Source: HKCCE3408 sp038530555 (GTDB taxonomy: Bacteria > Pseudomonadota > Alphaproteobacteria > Rhodobacterales > Rhodobacteraceae). Taken from it: a stretch of DNA of 64,000 nucleotides. The notes under the pieces were generated by a model, which did no database searches, had not been told where the DNA came from, and was given only the letters and a program-made list of their open reading frames with translations. The stretch lies in NCBI GenBank assembly GCA_038530555.1, contig JBCBCN010000003.1, positions 62,001 to 126,000 on the forward strand, given 5' to 3'. This document shows positions 1-9,311 of this stretch, piece after piece; positions within the stretch are counted from its first letter, which is position 1; each line of letters opens with the position of its first letter. Both the position numbers and the translations under genes were made by a program.

Positions 1-825
1 GATGAGCGCCAGAAAAAGCCACACCGCGCAAAAGCCGTAGAGCAAGCGGCGTCCGCCTTGCTCGAGGCGCACGAGAATAACGCCTGCAATGAGGGCACAG
101 GTGAAGTGGATTCCCAATAGAAGCCCGTGATCTAGGAACACCAGCGGGCGGAAACCGCCGCCCCGAATGTGCTGCACCCAGGAATGGGGGAAGAATCCGT
201 AGACCATCCGATTGATCTGCGGCGACATCCGAACCTCATACATCGCAGGAAGCGTGTAGATCAGCGCTGAGATGAACAAAATCACCAAAAGCCGCTTGTG
301 ACCGACATCGTCAGACAGAAATTTACGCCCCAATAGGAGCGGAAGGAAAATGACACCGAGCTCCAAAAGGGCCGAGAACCCGTCATAAAGCGACTGCGCT
401 GGAAGGCTGCGGGCGCCATAGGTCAGTGGATCGCCATTTGTGATTGCGGTGGCCAAAATCCCAAAGAAAACCATGCCCATCAGCGCCCGGCCCAGACCTG
501 ATCGCGGCAGCCAACCCGGCAGGTTCGTCAACTCAGGACCGGTATCCGCAACGGCCGCGCGCCGCGGATTTTTTGAGTTTTGCCTGGCTAGGATGATCAT
601 TGTCACCAGCGTCGCCGTGAAGGCCGGGATGAACTCTTTGTCCAGCGAAGGGAGCACAGGCGGATTGATGCTGATGAAGAAGGCGGCCGGCAAAAACAGA
701 TAGCCGCCGACGATCGACCAAATCAGCGCATCGCGAAACGGCAGTTTGCGAAACAGCAAAAAGACAACAAAGGGCCAGATCGCCAGGGCGACGAGACCAA
801 GACCGTTCCCTGCCGATTGGATCAT
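1..825 (-). CDS. Polytopic membrane protein, O-antigen polymerase/ligase-like (partial)
   Basis: This is an open frame from ATG 825 running off the left edge, so only the first 275 codons are present and the C-terminus is missing. The translation is strongly hydrophobic, with at least six predicted membrane segments. The first follows the start directly (LGLVALAIWPFVVFLLF). A loop near residues 218-240 reads FFPHSWVQHIRGGGFRPLVF and precedes another hydrophobic stretch. Position in an exopolysaccharide locus and this architecture suggest a Wzy/WaaL-type polymerase or ligase, which joins lipid-linked repeat units at the periplasmic face. The family call rests on topology and context only. A general polysaccharide-locus membrane protein is the alternative. 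Confidence 0.6.
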   Translation of the reverse strand, partial: MIQSAGNGLGLVALAIWPFVVFLLFRKLPFRDALIWSIVGGYLFLPAAFFISINPPVLPSLDKEFIPAFTATLVTMIILARQNSKNPRRAAVADTGPELTNLPGWLPRSGLGRALMGMVFFGILATAITNGDPLTYGARSLPAQSLYDGFSALLELGVIFLPLLLGRKFLSDDVGHKRLLVILFISALIYTLPAMYEVRMSPQINRMVYGFFPHSWVQHIRGGGFRPLVFLDHGLLLGIHFTCALIAGVILVRLEQGGRRLLYGFCAVWLFLALI

Positions 826-1084
826 GACAGTCCTCGCATCTGCGTGGGGGAGGCGAAGCGTTTGTTCATCCGCTGATTACGCTCACAAATGTGCAGGCTC
901 CGTTCCATATTACGAGAGCATTAGGGGAATGTTAAATCTATTCGTCAAAAGTTTGACTGCGACGGATCACGACCGCGGCACCACTGCGCCCAGTCTTCCG
1001 CCCGCTTTGCCATGACAGAGATACCCTTTCCCCCCGCGCGCGCCGAGAGCCTCGTTGCGCGGGCCCCCTTTATGGGAGTTGCCA
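826..1084. promoter_or_regulatory. Divergent intergenic region
   Basis: This segment separates the minus-strand membrane protein from the plus-strand surface-protein genes and must hold the promoters for both. It has a relatively AT-rich patch around 895-950. No convincing -35/-10 pair or operator could be assigned by eye. The short frames crossing it have no good ribosome site and look random. Confidence 0.35.
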
Positions 1085-1210
1085 ATGCCGACCCAACACA
1101 TCGCCGCTTTTGCGCCACCCGATACCTGTCCGAGCGGCACGGATCATGACGCTGGGTCCGCCAGGGTTTGGAGACCACTGGCTCGCAAAAAGCTGGGGGC
1201 TTGGGCATGA
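1085..1210 (+). CDS. Small 41-residue ORF coupled to the next gene
   Basis: ATG 1085 follows GGGAG with six bases between. The frame encodes 41 residues (MPTQHIAAFAPPDTCPSGTD at the N-terminus, ending KKLGAWA). Its TGA at 1208-1210 overlaps the ATG at 1207 of the following large gene in an ATGA arrangement, which suggests translational coupling. The peptide has no signal sequence or membrane segment and resembles nothing I recognise. It may be a genuine small protein or only a leader whose translation opens the start of the downstream gene. Support is the ribosome site and the overlap alone. Confidence 0.4.
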   Translation: MPTQHIAAFAPPDTCPSGTDHDAGSARVWRPLARKKLGAWA

Positions 1211-3744
1211 TCACGACCAACCAAGTTTTCGTGGCACTGCGCACGCAGTTCAACGAAACACCCGTTATCCTTCGCACGCCAACGATCTCAGGCCTAATCG
1301 ACGGTGTCGCCGAGATCGGCACTACGCTCACGGCCCTGCTCAACGGAGAGCCCGCGACCGGTTCGGTGATCTGGCTTTTGGATGGCCAAGAGATCACCGG
1401 CGAAACCAGCGCCATGCTGGCTGTGCCATCGGTCGATGGCAGCCAGATCTCCGTGGAGATCGACGGGCAAACGTCCCAAAGCTTTCCGATCCGCTATGCC
1501 ACGCCGATGGTTGCGGGCAGCCTGCCGGACCAGTCTTTGATCCAAAGCTCAAGCATCGTGCAGCTCACTGGCGCCTCCGTCTTTAGCTTTGGCGGTGTGC
1601 TTGGTTTTGCGCTGATGGGCGCACCGGCGAGCGTTAGCGTGGATGAGGCCAGCGGCATCATCTCAATCGATACCGATATTGCGCAACTCCAAACAGGCAC
1701 AGCCATCACCGTACGCGCCTTCGACGCGAGCGCCCCTGAGCGCTTTGCCGAGACCGGGTTTGTCTTAAACGTGACGACGGCACCGGATTTCACGGCCCTT
1801 GTTTTGACGGCTCCGCAAGCAGCCGCGAATGGCATCAATGCCGCGACAGGATCGGTCACCACCGACGAGGCCGGCGGCACGCTTTACGCTGTGCTCAGCA
1901 CCAGCACGTCGGCACCGAGCGCCGCAAATATTGCAGGGGGACAAGATCATACAGGCGCGACGGCGGCCTGGTCGGGGTCTCAAGCGGTGCCGTCGATCGG
2001 CATTCAAACGCTGGCCCCGGCGCCTTCTGGCCTGACGGCGGATACCACCTACACCTTGCACCTAATGCAGGAAGATGCGGGCGAAAACCGGTCCGATGTC
2101 GTCTCTGCGGCAAGTTTCACGACCGATGCCATTCAGAGCCAACCCGAGGCCTTCACAGCCGGTCAGTGGACAATTTCGAACGCCACGACAGGCGGCGATG
2201 CGACACTGACGCTTTTGGCGCTGCCAGACAGCGGCAACAATCCGATCCAGATCGTGCAGTACCGTCAAAACGAAACCGGGGCTTGGCAGCCCATTTCGGG
2301 ATCGAATTCCACCGGCGTTTACGCGCTCAACGATGCGTTCACCGACGGCGTTCCGACGGATGTGCAGATCCGGGCCGTAAACCAGAACGGCCCTGGTCCG
2401 GCCAGCGACATCAAGCAGGTCACGACCACCGACAGCGCCGATATGTCGGCACCCACACTAAGCCTGGCAAGCTATGTCGACGCGACAAACATGCTGGATC
2501 TTTCGCTGGGTGAGGACAGCGGCGCGGCCAGCATTGCCTGGGCCATTGCGGATCCCGCAACGGACCCAGTTTTCGACGGCACATCCTGGTCAGGCGCGGC
2601 TTATGAAACCGGAACTCTGACCGGCCTTATGATGGGCGCAAACCCATTTACCATACCGCTCACCTCGGCGACGCCCAACGGCACCCGGGAGGTCTCGCTT
2701 TATGCCTATGACGCGGCTGGAAATATCAGCAACGTGTTGCGACAGGCATTCACGGCAGATCGCAGCGCGCCGGCCTTCGTCAGCGCAGAGACCAGCACCG
2801 ATGGCACCGCGATCGCCATCACCTTCGATGAAGCGCTCTCGGGCTCGACCGATCCAGCCTTCTGGACGGTCACGGTCGGCGGCACCGCGCGCGCCGTATC
2901 TTCGGTGGGCATCGACGGCGCCGTCGTGACGCTTACGCTGTCTTCGGCTGTGGCGAATGGTGACACGGTCACTTTCGAGTACGCAGCAGGAGATCTAGCC
3001 GATACACGCGGCAACGCTGTCGCCAGTTTCTCGGCCCTGCCCGTCACGAATACGGTTCCATCGGGGGGCTTTGCTACGGCAAGCGATATCTGGACCCAAG
3101 GCTCGATCAGCGCCTCAGAGGTTAGCAGCAGCATGGCTGTTGGCACCGCGAGTGCAGGCCGCAAGGTCCTATTCCTGGTGGGCATGGAAGGCGGCACTGG
3201 CAAGTCACCCAATTTCGACTTCACCGTGAACAGCACCTCCTATGAAGGAGGAACGGAGGAGCTGTCCTCGAACTTCGCAAACGGCGCCTCTGCCATCGCG
3301 TTTGACGTGCCGCTCCCCACAGGGGGCACAGCGACTGTCGGTCTGACGCATGGCACTTCGGGATCATCCATCGCCAACACGGTGATTGCAGTCCCGCATA
3401 CCGGCACGGTGACCGGCCATGCGACCGATTACAAGATCGGGACCAACCTGACAGCGACGTTGAACACCGCTGCGGGCGGCACACTGCACATTCTGCTGTT
3501 TGGTCGAGATGAGAGTTTCGACAATGGTACGATCACCATCAACGACCCGTCGGGCGCGACGCTGGAGACGACGATCGTCAGCGCGGGCGACATCCTTAAC
3601 GGGGCGCATCCCGAGAACGCCAATTCGGGCCACGCTTATGTGAAGCTCGAAAACACGCAAGCCGGCACCACCACCATCGATCTTTCGACCACGGCCTCAT
3701 CCCCGAGCCGATGGAACATGATCGCCGTTGCACTGGATAACTGA
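1207..3744 (+). CDS. Large Ig/Fn3-like surface protein with SwmB-like domain
   Basis: This 845-residue, Ala/Thr/Ser-rich beta protein has several Ig or fibronectin-like modules. A module near residues 200-310 ends in the pattern GLTADTTYTLHLMQEDAGEN. A later region with ITFDEALSG and VTFEYAAGDLADTRGNAV matches the SwmB type of repeat found in secreted adhesins. The last 200 residues form another beta-rich domain. There is no N-terminal signal peptide. A TTG at 1168 would extend the frame, but ATG 1207 is preferred because it overlaps the stop of the small upstream ORF. The next gene starts one base after this stop, so the two are surely co-transcribed. A structural or binding role at the cell surface or on the polysaccharide is inferred. 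Confidence 0.7.
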   Translation: MITTNQVFVALRTQFNETPVILRTPTISGLIDGVAEIGTTLTALLNGEPATGSVIWLLDGQEITGETSAMLAVPSVDGSQISVEIDGQTSQSFPIRYATPMVAGSLPDQSLIQSSSIVQLTGASVFSFGGVLGFALMGAPASVSVDEASGIISIDTDIAQLQTGTAITVRAFDASAPERFAETGFVLNVTTAPDFTALVLTAPQAAANGINAATGSVTTDEAGGTLYAVLSTSTSAPSAANIAGGQDHTGATAAWSGSQAVPSIGIQTLAPAPSGLTADTTYTLHLMQEDAGENRSDVVSAASFTTDAIQSQPEAFTAGQWTISNATTGGDATLTLLALPDSGNNPIQIVQYRQNETGAWQPISGSNSTGVYALNDAFTDGVPTDVQIRAVNQNGPGPASDIKQVTTTDSADMSAPTLSLASYVDATNMLDLSLGEDSGAASIAWAIADPATDPVFDGTSWSGAAYETGTLTGLMMGANPFTIPLTSATPNGTREVSLYAYDAAGNISNVLRQAFTADRSAPAFVSAETSTDGTAIAITFDEALSGSTDPAFWTVTVGGTARAVSSVGIDGAVVTLTLSSAVANGDTVTFEYAAGDLADTRGNAVASFSALPVTNTVPSGGFATASDIWTQGSISASEVSSSMAVGTASAGRKVLFLVGMEGGTGKSPNFDFTVNSTSYEGGTEELSSNFANGASAIAFDVPLPTGGTATVGLTHGTSGSSIANTVIAVPHTGTVTGHATDYKIGTNLTATLNTAAGGTLHILLFGRDESFDNGTITINDPSGATLETTIVSAGDILNGAHPENANSGHAYVKLENTQAGTTTIDLSTTASSPSRWNMIAVALDN

Positions 3745-3745
3745 T

Positions 3746-6013
3746 ATGAACATTACCGGCACAATTACCCTTTCCGGGCAGATCATTGCTCCGCCAAGCC
3801 TGTCGGGTCTGAGCGCAGCGGCCAACGGTGCGACCGGCTGGGTCGGCTCGGTCACCACCGACACCGACAACGGCACGCTGTTCTACCTCATTTCGAGCAG
3901 TGCCAGCGAGAGCGACGCGGCGGTCAAAGCTGGCCAATCGAGGGCAGTTAATGCCACCGGCGCCATTCCCTTGTCGGGTGGCGGGCTTTCGGCAGAGACC
4001 ACTTACTATTTGCATGTTCTGCATCGGGATTCTTCGGGCAATGATAGCGCACAACCCACGCCCGTGAGCTTCACAACCGGGACGGCGGGCGTTGCGACCG
4101 GCGCGTTGAGCGCCACCCTTGCCAAGGCGACAAACCCCGCTGTCGCGCCCATGTTGGCGCATTTCGACTTGAGCGTTTCGGGCGGCTCTCTGTCCCAAAG
4201 CGCCGTAAATCAATGGGATCCAACGCATCAGGGATATGTCTACATTACCGATTGGGATGACCCTGGAGCGGTGTCGGACAAGGTCCGGAATGTCCCGACA
4301 CAGTGGAACGATCTCAATGTCAGCTATGGCAAGCATCCGGCGCATGTCTACACGTCGCCGGGGACCTATAACCCAGTTTTCCGATGCTATGAACGCGATG
4401 GCACTTTGGTCGGTGAGACCACAGCGACGGTCGTCGTCAACGACCCTGCGAGCATCTTTTCCGGCAATCGCACGATCCTGATCGACCCGAGCAACAACGG
4501 CGACAACGCGACCTATCCAGGCTCACAAGTGTTCACGAGCTGGCCCGCGGCGTTCAACGCATTGCGCTCCCTCAACCAAACCGGGCGTGTCCTGTTCAAG
4601 CGGGGCACGACGACACAAATCACAGCGAGCGTTGTGCCCTCCGGGACGATCGACAATCTTTACCTTGGTGTTTGGGGCAATGGTGCGCGCCCTGTTGTCG
4701 AGCTGCCTAACAGCAACTCTATCGCTGCTGGCAACGGCTCGAGGGTGCCAGGTACGCTGTTTAACTTCACCGACAGCGCCAATTACACCGTGGTCCTCAC
4801 AGGCATCGATTTCGAAGGGCCCTGGAACGCCTCGAACGAGACGGGCGGGCAGTACCGGTTCATGTCCACCACCATGGTGGGCGATGACCGCCGCATCCTG
4901 ATCGACAATTGCAAGATTGACGGATTTGCCTGGGGCTTTGGCACATTGTCGAACGGCACCGGGGATATGGCGGAGTGTATCAACAACACCGAGATCACCA
5001 ATTGGGGCGATTACGGGGTCTTCCAATCCTCGAACCGTAACGACCACTTCTCGATCATCGGCACGGCGATCCACCAAAAGGAAGACGCCCTGATGGGCGG
5101 CGATGGCGGCAAAGACTTCCGCAGCTGTCAGCACGGCCCGATCCGCTTTTCCGGACGCTACAGAACCTATTTCGCAGTTCTCGACCTTTTTTCGCGGAAC
5201 GGTTGGTTCAAAAACGGCGGCAGCTACGGCGTGCAGCCCACAAGCCAGCCCTGCATCAGGGCGCATTTCAGCACCGATTTCACCCCGGCCGTTTACCCGC
5301 ATACCACCTTTGAGCGCATTGCCTGCGAGGGGGGCGGTGAGACGACCATCCAGATCAAGGACCAAAACTCCAACGGCTCGGGCGGCGCGCTCAACCTGTT
5401 GATGGACAAAGTCCTGATTGCCGCAACTGCCTGCACCTGGGCGCCACTTCAGGTTCAGTGGTCGGGATGGACTTTGCGCAATGCGCTGATCTTCATCCCC
5501 GATCAGGCAACCCGCACGGATCGTTGGAGCGGCATCTTCAACGATTTCCAGCTTGGCGTGAGCCCGCGCGCCGACAACCCGGTCGAGGCCTATAATCTCA
5601 CGGTGGTCAACCTGAAGACCGTCGGCAATCTCGATGGCTCTGACACGCTCTATGATGCTGATATCGGGGGCACCGCGTTGGCAACCCAATACACGAACGA
5701 GAATAACGGCGTTCTTCAGGTGGCGGGTGCGCCGACCGAGCCGATCAATGTCGATCTATCGACCAATATGCCGACAGTTGGCGGGGTTTGGACATCGAGG
5801 TTCCTGGGCACGCGATGGTCGAGTGTCGGCGGCATCTCGGCGCAATTGACGATGAACACGGCGTTGGCCTCGCCGGTAAATCTGGTCAAAACGGCGGTTC
5901 CCAACGCGTCATCGCCGCTGATCAATGATGCGACGTCGGGCCTGACGGCTTATGACGATTTCTACGGCACCGTGCGCACGGGCCCAAGGGACCGCGGCGC
6001 GGTGGAGCGTTAG
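3746..6013 (+). CDS. Right-handed beta-helix protein with PKD-like domain (paralogue 1)
   Basis: This 755-residue protein starts with an Fn3-like module (to about residue 115), then a PKD-like region (VSYGKHPAHVYTSPGTYNPV), then a long right-handed parallel beta-helix. The helix region carries LGVWGNGARPVV and NNTEITNWGDYGVFQSSNRN, and the protein ends DDFYGTVRTGPRDRGAVER. It is clearly paralogous to the next gene, which shares TNWGDYGV, IGTAIHQ, DLFSR.GW and the C-terminal DDFYG...DRGA block. Beta-helix folds of this kind occur in polysaccharide lyases, epimerases and surface adhesins. Which applies cannot be settled without catalytic-site comparison. It has no Sec signal. A TTG at 3728 overlapping the previous gene is a weaker start. 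Confidence 0.72.
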   Translation: MNITGTITLSGQIIAPPSLSGLSAAANGATGWVGSVTTDTDNGTLFYLISSSASESDAAVKAGQSRAVNATGAIPLSGGGLSAETTYYLHVLHRDSSGNDSAQPTPVSFTTGTAGVATGALSATLAKATNPAVAPMLAHFDLSVSGGSLSQSAVNQWDPTHQGYVYITDWDDPGAVSDKVRNVPTQWNDLNVSYGKHPAHVYTSPGTYNPVFRCYERDGTLVGETTATVVVNDPASIFSGNRTILIDPSNNGDNATYPGSQVFTSWPAAFNALRSLNQTGRVLFKRGTTTQITASVVPSGTIDNLYLGVWGNGARPVVELPNSNSIAAGNGSRVPGTLFNFTDSANYTVVLTGIDFEGPWNASNETGGQYRFMSTTMVGDDRRILIDNCKIDGFAWGFGTLSNGTGDMAECINNTEITNWGDYGVFQSSNRNDHFSIIGTAIHQKEDALMGGDGGKDFRSCQHGPIRFSGRYRTYFAVLDLFSRNGWFKNGGSYGVQPTSQPCIRAHFSTDFTPAVYPHTTFERIACEGGGETTIQIKDQNSNGSGGALNLLMDKVLIAATACTWAPLQVQWSGWTLRNALIFIPDQATRTDRWSGIFNDFQLGVSPRADNPVEAYNLTVVNLKTVGNLDGSDTLYDADIGGTALATQYTNENNGVLQVAGAPTEPINVDLSTNMPTVGGVWTSRFLGTRWSSVGGISAQLTMNTALASPVNLVKTAVPNASSPLINDATSGLTAYDDFYGTVRTGPRDRGAVER

Positions 6014-6107
6014 GACATGACGCAGCTTTGAGCACCGGGGTGGTCGACAGGCACGGTGGCTCAGCTAAGCTGCGCTGCAGTACCGAGTATGACGGAGACC
6101 GCCCCGG

Positions 6108-7994
6108 ATGCTGCTACCGAAGGCTCAAACGTATCGTGAAGGTTCGGGCGACGTGCGCCTATCGATCCTGCGGCGCGGCCATTTGCTGGCTGCGCCGGAC
6201 GCCGTTTTCCTTCGCGCCCATGTGAATGACCGCTCCATCCGGGAGGCCGTCCGGCCAACGGACTACGACGAAAGCCATCATCGGCTCCGCTATCTCTGGG
6301 ATTTCGGCGATGCGGGCGCGGCGTCGGGCAAAGTGGTCAATGTGCCCGCCGCCCATAACGATCTTAACACCGCCTATGGCAAAGAGGTCGCCCACGTCTT
6401 TCGCCAGGCTGGACGCTTTCGCGTGACATGCACAGTGCATGGCCCCGAAGGCCTGATCGGAACGGGCGAGTTGATCGTTGCCGTCGATGATCCCGAGCGC
6501 GCCTTCGGCGGGACACGCACCATTCTGCTGGATCCCGATGGCGTAGGTGACAGCGCCTATCCCAACGCCCAGGTGGCCCGCGACTGGGACAGCGCCTTTG
6601 CCGCCGCCGCCCAGGGGCCAGGTACCGGGTCGCGCGTGCTGTTGCGGCGCGGACGGAGCTATACGCGGCAGTCCGAACAGCGGTTGAACCGCCGCAACGG
6701 CTCCATCCATGTGGGCGCGTTCGGCGACGGCGCGCCGCCGGTGGTGTTCGGTCTGGCTGGGGCGGCTGTCTTTCAGGTGACGCCGAATTTCGACGGCGCC
6801 GCGGTGATCCAGGGGCTCGACCTGCGCGGACCCTGGGACGCCGCCACCGAGACCGGCGCCGTGGGCGACCGCCGTGTCCACGGCATCCAAGCCGCCCAAG
6901 GCCATGGCCGCAGCCTGCTGATCGACGATTGCAGCTTGGACGGCTTTGGCACCGGCTTTTTTGTTCTGGGCGAGCGAACGCCCGATGAGGGGCTGTTCGT
7001 GCTCCATGATTGCGACATCACCAACTGGGGCGATTACGGCGTTTATACGGGCACCAATATGGCCAGCTACGTCGCCATCCTGGGCACTGCGATCCACCAA
7101 CATCCCGAGGCGATGCAGGGCGGAATGGCCAAGGACGGGTTTTCGCATAACGAACACGGGCCCGTGCGGATCACCGGCTCGGGCCATTTCCATATGGATG
7201 TCTGCGATTTGTTTTCGCGCACTGGCTGGACCCGGCTGGACGGCGTGCCCGCCGATCAACCCTGTTTTCGTTGGAATACCTCGGCCAATCCGGGCAGCGC
7301 GGGGATGGTCAGCCGCACCGCCATGGAAGGGGGCTATGCCATTGCGCTGTTGCGCGATCAGAACAATTCCGGCGAGCGGTATCTGTCGAATTTCATCATG
7401 GAAAAGTGCCTCTTGGTTGGGACCGCCTCAACGATCATCGGCGTCCAGTTTCACTTCACCGGCCAGACCTTGCGCAACAACATCTTTGTCATGCCTGACC
7501 TTCCCTCGGCCTCGGTCGGCTGGCAATCGATGGTGGACGGGGCCGAACGGGTGAACCCGGAAGGCCAACGCGATGCGGGCGCGCCGGTCGAGGTCTATTC
7601 CAACACCCTTATTCAGCGCCGCAGCCCCGCCAATCGAGGCGGGCCTATGAACATGGACCGGGGGATGGATGAATTCGCGGTCTACAGCCTGGAGAACAAC
7701 CTCTTTCACACGCCGGGCGGTGCAGGGATGGGGGGTGAGGCGGGGCTCGAGCTAACCGGCGGGCCGATCGAAACGGTGGGCGGCACCTGGCAGCCGCGTT
7801 TTCTCGGCCTGAAGTATCAGACCGAACGGCCCGAGATGGATCGCTCCCTTGCCACGCCCGCGGACACGGTGCGCGATCTGGTGCCACGGCCCGGCACGCC
7901 TGGGGCCGATGATGCAATGGGCTCGGACGCGCTGGATGACTTTTACGGGCGGCTGCGCGGTGAGGCACCTGACCGCGGCGCGATCGAGACGTGA
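6108..7994 (+). CDS. Right-handed beta-helix protein with PKD-like domain (paralogue 2)
   Basis: This is a 628-residue tandem paralogue of the preceding gene, without the N-terminal Fn3 module. A PKD-like region (YLWDFGDAGAASGKVVNVPA, then AHVFRQAGRFRVTCTV) leads into a beta-helix with HVGAFGDGAPPVV and HDCDITNWGDYGVYTGTNM. The C-terminal block DDFYGRLRGEAPDRGAIE mirrors the end of its neighbour. ATG 6108 follows GGAG at about nine bases. No signal peptide is visible. It is most likely a carbohydrate-active or carbohydrate-binding surface protein of the same polysaccharide system. Lyase or epimerase activity is possible but not shown. Confidence 0.72.
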   Translation: MLLPKAQTYREGSGDVRLSILRRGHLLAAPDAVFLRAHVNDRSIREAVRPTDYDESHHRLRYLWDFGDAGAASGKVVNVPAAHNDLNTAYGKEVAHVFRQAGRFRVTCTVHGPEGLIGTGELIVAVDDPERAFGGTRTILLDPDGVGDSAYPNAQVARDWDSAFAAAAQGPGTGSRVLLRRGRSYTRQSEQRLNRRNGSIHVGAFGDGAPPVVFGLAGAAVFQVTPNFDGAAVIQGLDLRGPWDAATETGAVGDRRVHGIQAAQGHGRSLLIDDCSLDGFGTGFFVLGERTPDEGLFVLHDCDITNWGDYGVYTGTNMASYVAILGTAIHQHPEAMQGGMAKDGFSHNEHGPVRITGSGHFHMDVCDLFSRTGWTRLDGVPADQPCFRWNTSANPGSAGMVSRTAMEGGYAIALLRDQNNSGERYLSNFIMEKCLLVGTASTIIGVQFHFTGQTLRNNIFVMPDLPSASVGWQSMVDGAERVNPEGQRDAGAPVEVYSNTLIQRRSPANRGGPMNMDRGMDEFAVYSLENNLFHTPGGAGMGGEAGLELTGGPIETVGGTWQPRFLGLKYQTERPEMDRSLATPADTVRDLVPRPGTPGADDAMGSDALDDFYGRLRGEAPDRGAIET

Positions 7995-8051
7995 CTTCAC
8001 AGGCCGGGCATGCCATGAGATCGCCCGATTGGTTTTGAGGATGCCTGAGAG

Positions 8052-9311
8052 ATGTCTCCTACCCCCCCTTCGGGCGCCCCGCGCGTAGCCTATCTGACGA
8101 GCGAATATCCGGCTGTGTCGCACACCTTCATTCTGCGCGAGGTCGAGGCGCTCAGACGTCTGGGCCTTGAGGTTGAAACGGCCTCGATCCGGCGCACCGG
8201 GGCCGAGCATCATCGCGGACCCTCCGAAAAGCACGCGGCGAAGACGACCTTCTACATCCTGGACGAGGCCAAGAAATTGGTCCCGCTAATTGCGGCCAAG
8301 CTGCATGCCCTGCGCGATCCAGGGCGCTTTTTCGACACGCTGGCGCAGGCCTGGTCGATGCGCAATCCAGGGCTGAAATCTGCCCTTTATCAGATGTTCT
8401 ATTTCGCCGAAGCGCTGATCCTTGCCCGCTGGCTCAAGGACCGCGGCATCACGCATCTGCACAATCATTTCGCAGCCTCCTCGGCGACGGTGTCGATGCT
8501 GGCCGCGCGTTTGGCGGGGATCCCGTTTTCCTTCACGCTCCATGGCCCGGCTGACCTGACCAATACCGGCTATTGGCGTTTGGGCGATAAGATCGCGGGC
8601 GCGGCCTTTGTCGCCTGCATCAGCCATTATGCCCGCTCGCAAGCCATGCTGGTGAGTGCGCCCGATGATTGGGAGCGGTTGCGGATCATCCATTGCGGGG
8701 TGCTTCCGGCAATGTATGAGCGCCCCGAAACGGCTCCTGAAAAGGCACCCGGCACACATCTGGTTTTTGTGGGCCGCTTGGCGCCGGTGAAGGGGCTCAG
8801 GGTGCTGATCGAGGCGCTGGCGGAGCTTGACCGGTCTGACATTCGCCTGACGATCGTGGGTGATGGAACGGAACGCAAAGCGCTGGAAGCGATGGCCGCG
8901 CCGCTAGACGAGCGTGTGAACTTCACCGGCTATCAGAGCCAGGACGAAGTGGCTGCGATCCTGGCCACGGCCGATGCCTTTGTGCTGCCGTCCTTTGCCG
9001 AAGGCGTGCCCGTGGTTCTGATGGAGGCGCTGGCGGCGGGGCTGACAGTGATCGCGACGCGCATTACCGGGGTGCCGGAACTGGTCGATCACGGTGTCTC
9101 GGGTCTGTTGGTTCCGCCGGGCGATCCTGAAGCTCTATCAGACGTCATCGCTGGCTTTGCCGATGATCCAGAGGCGGCGCAAACAATGGGCGCGGCTGGG
9201 CGGGAGACGGTGCGGTCCGAGTTCGACATCGACATCGAGGCCGCCCGTTTGGCACGGCTTTTCACCGATGGTCCGGGCGAGGTTCTTAGACCCGAGCCGC
9301 TTGAGCCCTAG
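8052..9311 (+). CDS. GT4 glycosyltransferase, exopolysaccharide type
   Basis: This 419-residue retaining glycosyltransferase has two Rossmann domains. The N-terminal half opens with VAYLTSEYPAVSHTFILREV, typical of the WcaL/EPS branch of family GT4. The C-terminal half has the donor-binding region HLVFVGRLAPVKGL and the E-x7-E segment PSFAEGVPVVLMEALAAGL. It should act in the cytoplasm, adding a sugar from a nucleotide donor to the lipid-linked repeat unit. Its stop overlaps the convergent GT2 gene by four bases. The exact sugar cannot be read from sequence. Confidence 0.9.
   Translation: MSPTPPSGAPRVAYLTSEYPAVSHTFILREVEALRRLGLEVETASIRRTGAEHHRGPSEKHAAKTTFYILDEAKKLVPLIAAKLHALRDPGRFFDTLAQAWSMRNPGLKSALYQMFYFAEALILARWLKDRGITHLHNHFAASSATVSMLAARLAGIPFSFTLHGPADLTNTGYWRLGDKIAGAAFVACISHYARSQAMLVSAPDDWERLRIIHCGVLPAMYERPETAPEKAPGTHLVFVGRLAPVKGLRVLIEALAELDRSDIRLTIVGDGTERKALEAMAAPLDERVNFTGYQSQDEVAAILATADAFVLPSFAEGVPVVLMEALAAGLTVIATRITGVPELVDHGVSGLLVPPGDPEALSDVIAGFADDPEAAQTMGAAGRETVRSEFDIDIEAARLARLFTDGPGEVLRPEPLEP

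Noticed and set aside
746..1015. 89-codon plus-strand frame in the left divergent region
   Set aside because: It overlaps the start of the membrane protein on the other strand and lacks a ribosome site. The internal ATG near 929 gives only 28 residues.
1207..7994. Prophage tail-fibre module, because beta-helix and Fn3-like proteins occur in tail fibres
   Set aside because: No capsid, terminase, tail-tube, lysis or integrase gene is nearby, and the genes are embedded among glycosyltransferases.
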